From Rhizobium hidalgonense (GTDB lineage: Bacteria > Pseudomonadota > Alphaproteobacteria > Rhizobiales > Rhizobiaceae): a stretch of 64,000 nt of DNA. The notes below the pieces were generated by a model. It saw nothing but the letters and a program-made list of their open reading frames with translations. It had not been told where the DNA came from and did not search any database. This document shows, in pieces, positions 61,522-64,000 of this stretch (the first letter of the stretch is position 1; each line of letters begins with the position of its first letter). The DNA is taken from NCBI RefSeq assembly GCF_002914525.1, contig NZ_LODW01000011.1, forward strand, positions 1-64,000, in the 5' to 3' direction. Position numbers and translations under genes: made by a program.

Positions 61522-64000
61522 CTATTGCGGGACGGCCGGCTTTTCAACAATGATCCGATCGATGACCTGAAACGGATGTGGAATGCGCTTGCCGTCGATT
61601 TCCTTTACCTGGGAGCGACAGGAATATCCTGTTGCCATGAGGACATCGCCGTCGCTGGCCGCATCGAGTTCAGGTTTCCAGCTCATCGCATAGAGGCGCT
61701 CGGAAATCGGCCGGTTGCGGGTCTCGTGACCGAAAGTGCCGGCCATCCCGCAGCAGCCGGTTTGCGCCGTCTGAAGATCGATGCCGAGGCTCTCAAACAC
61801 TTTTTGCCATTGTGCGACGGAGGCCGGCGCATTGGTGCGTTCGGTGCAATGGGCCATCAAGCGGAAGCTTTTGCCTTCGGCAGTTGAAGACGAGGCGGCG
61901 AGCCGGTCGAGGTTGGCGGCCAGCCATTCCTGAGGGAGCAGGACAGTCGCCTTCGATATCCCCTTATATTCACTGCGAAAAGCGAGCGTCATCGACGGAT
62001 CGAGCCCGACGAGCGTCACGCCGGTCTTATCCAGTCGCTCGAGATAGCGCGCTGTCCGCTTGGCCGCTGCCTCGAAACGTCCGAGATAACCATGAACATG
62101 CAGGGCTTTGCCATTGGTATGGGAGGCTGCAAGGAAGGGCGTGAGCCCGATTTTCCTGGCGAGCTCAATGGCGGCGAGCGCAACGTCCGGATCGAAATAG
62201 GCGGTGAAGGCGTCGGCGACGAAGACGACGCTGCGCTGCCGTTCTGGCGGCGACAAAGCTTCGATCGTTTGAGCGGTCGCAAGCGGCACGCCGAGGCGGG
62301 CGGCTTCCTTCGCGAGCGATATCCGCGGCAGATGCGGCAGGGAGGTCAGTCCGGCGATACCCATCATCGTCCTGCCAGCGCGCGTGCCCACGACGAGATT
62401 ATAGGCAGGCCGGATGCGCCGGACCAGCGGCAGGGTGGTTTCGATCGCCGCGACCAGCGGATCCTTCAGCGGGCGGAGGTAGCGTACGTAGTAGAGTTCG
62501 AGGAATTTCGAGCGGAAGGCCGGCACGCTGACCTTCACCGGACACTGCCCCGCGCAGGCCTTGCAGGCCAGGCACGTGTCCATCGCCGCATGCACCTCGT
62601 GGGAAAAATCGTCCCGATTTGCCGGGTTCAGCGAGTTGAAGGCGCGCCGCGCGAGGCTTGCGAGCGGAATGCTCCGCCGCAGGCGTGTCGCCTCGTCGCG
62701 GGGATCGATGCCTTTCTCGGCAAGCAACCTCAGCCATTCCCGCATCAGCGCGGCGCGGCCCTTGGGCGAAAAACGCCGGTCGCGTGTCGCCTTGAAGGAC
62801 GGACACATCGGGCTCGTTTCGTCGAAGTCGAAACAGGCGCCGTTGCCGTTGCAATAGGCGGCATTGTCGAAGGCGGAGCGGATCTCGTTGCCGATGATGC
62901 GGTCGGTCGCCCCGCGCAACGGAACATCGTCGATCTTCGTCAGCACTTCCGCGGCAGGGGTTGCGATCTTGCCCGGATTGAGCCGGTTCTCCGGATCGAA
63001 GGCCCGCTTGATCTCCTGCAGGCTGGGATAAAGATCGCCGAAAAACTCCGGCACATATTCCGAACGCACGCCCTTGCCGTGCTCTCCCCAGAGCACGCCG
63101 CCATATTTGCGGGTGAGCGCCACGACGGCGTCACTGACCTCCCGAACCAGCCTGATGTGGTCGTCGAGAGTGAGGTCGAGCGCCGGCCGCACATGCAGGA
63201 CGCCGGCATCGACATGGCCGAACATGCCGTAGGAAAGCCCCGCGCCGTCGAGAAGCGCGCGGAATTCGCTTATATAGGCCGCCAGGTTTTCCGGCGGCAC
63301 GGCCGTATCCTCGACGAAAGCAACCGGCCTGACCGGCCCTTCCACATTTCCGAGCAGGCCGACCGCCCGCTTGCGCATCGACCAGATCGCTTCGACATCG
63401 GCATGACCCCGGGCGATCGTATAACCGGCATGGCGCGCATTCGCGCCCATATCGAGGGCGGCGGTCACGTCCGCGAGCTTGCGTTCGAGCTCCTCTTCAT
63501 TATCGGCGAGCACTTCGGCGATATTGATGCCGTTGGTCGCTCCACTCGCATCGTCCGGAAAGAAGCGAGCAATGCCGGTCCAGACGATATCGCCTCTGGC
63601 GAGGCCGAGAACTTTCTCATCGACCGTTTCCACCGAGGCGACGTTCAGCGCCACGAGGTTGCGGGCGTCCTCCAGGGCGGTGTTGAAGTCGCCGTAGCGA
63701 ATGTTGATCAGCGCCGCATGGGCGGGGATCGGCAGAAGGTTGAGTTCGGCTTCGGCGATCATCGCCAGCGTTCCCTCCGAGCCGCAGAGAACGGCGTTGA
63801 GGTCGAAGCGTCCGTCGGCGCGCCTGATATGGGCGAGGTCGTAACCAGTCATGTAGCGGTTGAGCTTCGGGAAGATTTCGGCGATCCGCTCGTGGTTTTC
63901 CCGGACGATGCGTTCGACCGTTCTGTGGATTTCGCCAATGCGGCTCTCTCGTGCGGCGATCTCCTCGAACGCCTCAGCGTCGAGCGGGCGCGACCAGAAG
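61522..64000 (-). CDS. FAD-linked oxidase with C-terminal Fe-S domain (YdiJ-like D-2-hydroxyacid dehydrogenase), 5' end missing
   Basis: The frame is open from the stop at 61522 to the window edge, about 825 residues. The visible N-terminal part is the end of the FAD PCMH domain (FDLNAVLCGSEGTLAMIAEA), followed by the GlcD-type C-terminal FAD-oxidase domain (LSYGMFGHVDAGVLHVRPAL, VLWGEHGKGVRSEYVPEFFG). Further on is the Fe-S part with MDTCLACKACAGQCPVKVSV and two CCG-type heterodisulfide segments (AHCTERTNAP and QTGCCGMAGTFGHETRN). E. coli YdiJ, about 1000 residues, has the same order and oxidises D-2-hydroxyglutarate. The true start lies beyond base 64000. Confidence 0.9.
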   Translation of the reverse strand, partial: FWSRPLDAEAFEEIAARESRIGEIHRTVERIVRENHERIAEIFPKLNRYMTGYDLAHIRRADGRFDLNAVLCGSEGTLAMIAEAELNLLPIPAHAALINIRYGDFNTALEDARNLVALNVASVETVDEKVLGLARGDIVWTGIARFFPDDASGATNGINIAEVLADNEEELERKLADVTAALDMGANARHAGYTIARGHADVEAIWSMRKRAVGLLGNVEGPVRPVAFVEDTAVPPENLAAYISEFRALLDGAGLSYGMFGHVDAGVLHVRPALDLTLDDHIRLVREVSDAVVALTRKYGGVLWGEHGKGVRSEYVPEFFGDLYPSLQEIKRAFDPENRLNPGKIATPAAEVLTKIDDVPLRGATDRIIGNEIRSAFDNAAYCNGNGACFDFDETSPMCPSFKATRDRRFSPKGRAALMREWLRLLAEKGIDPRDEATRLRRSIPLASLARRAFNSLNPANRDDFSHEVHAAMDTCLACKACAGQCPVKVSVPAFRSKFLELYYVRYLRPLKDPLVAAIETTLPLVRRIRPAYNLVVGTRAGRTMMGIAGLTSLPHLPRISLAKEAARLGVPLATAQTIEALSPPERQRSVVFVADAFTAYFDPDVALAAIELARKIGLTPFLAASHTNGKALHVHGYLGRFEAAAKRTARYLERLDKTGVTLVGLDPSMTLAFRSEYKGISKATVLLPQEWLAANLDRLAASSSTAEGKSFRLMAHCTERTNAPASVAQWQKVFESLGIDLQTAQTGCCGMAGTFGHETRNRPISERLYAMSWKPELDAASDGDVLMATGYSCRSQVKEIDGKRIPHPFQVIDRIIVEKPAVPQ

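Overview
The window reads as a high-GC alphaproteobacterial segment, most likely from Rhizobium or a close relative. This rests on the protein families, the heterodimeric rhizobial-type sugar importer, the Lrp-type PutR beside putA, and rhizobial-style intergenic inverted repeats. No rRNA, tRNA, CRISPR array, phage or intact insertion sequence was seen. The density of importers, catabolic enzymes and local regulators suggests an accessory or secondary-replicon region, but replicon identity cannot be read from the window.

1-6.5 kb: C1 and betaine metabolism. It holds the end of a glutathione-dependent formaldehyde dehydrogenase, S-formylglutathione hydrolase and Gfa, then a GbdR-like regulator and the glycine betaine demethylase pair gbcA/gbcB, whose reaction releases formaldehyde. 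Between and beside them lie decayed remnants: a ProW-like permease, a proline racemase family C-terminus and an M24 peptidase C-terminus. 6.5-18.1 kb: two LysR genes (one lacking its HTH), a hexapeptide acyltransferase fused to a second domain, a DUF2946-like/PepSY/copC/copD metal operon, and putR with a small ORF and putA.

18.4-40.1 kb: a large catabolic block whose substrate I cannot name. It contains two xylose-isomerase-like epimerases, an enolase-superfamily dehydratase, a FadR-type GntR regulator, a D-2-hydroxyacid dehydrogenase and an ABC importer (binding protein, two permeases, a 67-residue membrane protein, two different ATPases). Next come a TetR regulator, a split Tm-1-like pair (UPF0261 plus 'PEP hydrolase' TIM barrel), a cupin, an M24 peptidase, a DJ-1 protein, a second GntR, and an Ldh/Fe-ADH/aldehyde dehydrogenase/alpha-beta hydrolase operon. 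TGGTnnnACCA palindromes occur upstream of both the epimerase operon and the binding-protein gene and tie these two units into one likely regulon. A TetR-type palindrome sits between the tetR gene and the Tm-1-like operon. This block is the best candidate for an undescribed pathway.

40.3-50.5 kb: a chemoreceptor, a DAO-family FAD oxidoreductase, and a dipeptide/opine-type ABC importer with a fused double ATPase and a HAD hydrolase. 50.9-57 kb: a tetronate (threonate/erythronate) catabolic locus, ltnD-otnI-otnK divergent from a LacI regulator and otnC, with three LacI-type palindromes in the divergent region, followed by a tartrate dehydrogenase-like gene. 57-64 kb: a small ORF behind a perfect 23-bp palindrome, a small membrane protein, MarR and LysR regulators, an HPP-CBS membrane protein, a DUF6522 protein and the C-terminal part of a YdiJ-like FAD/Fe-S D-2-hydroxyacid dehydrogenase that runs off the window.
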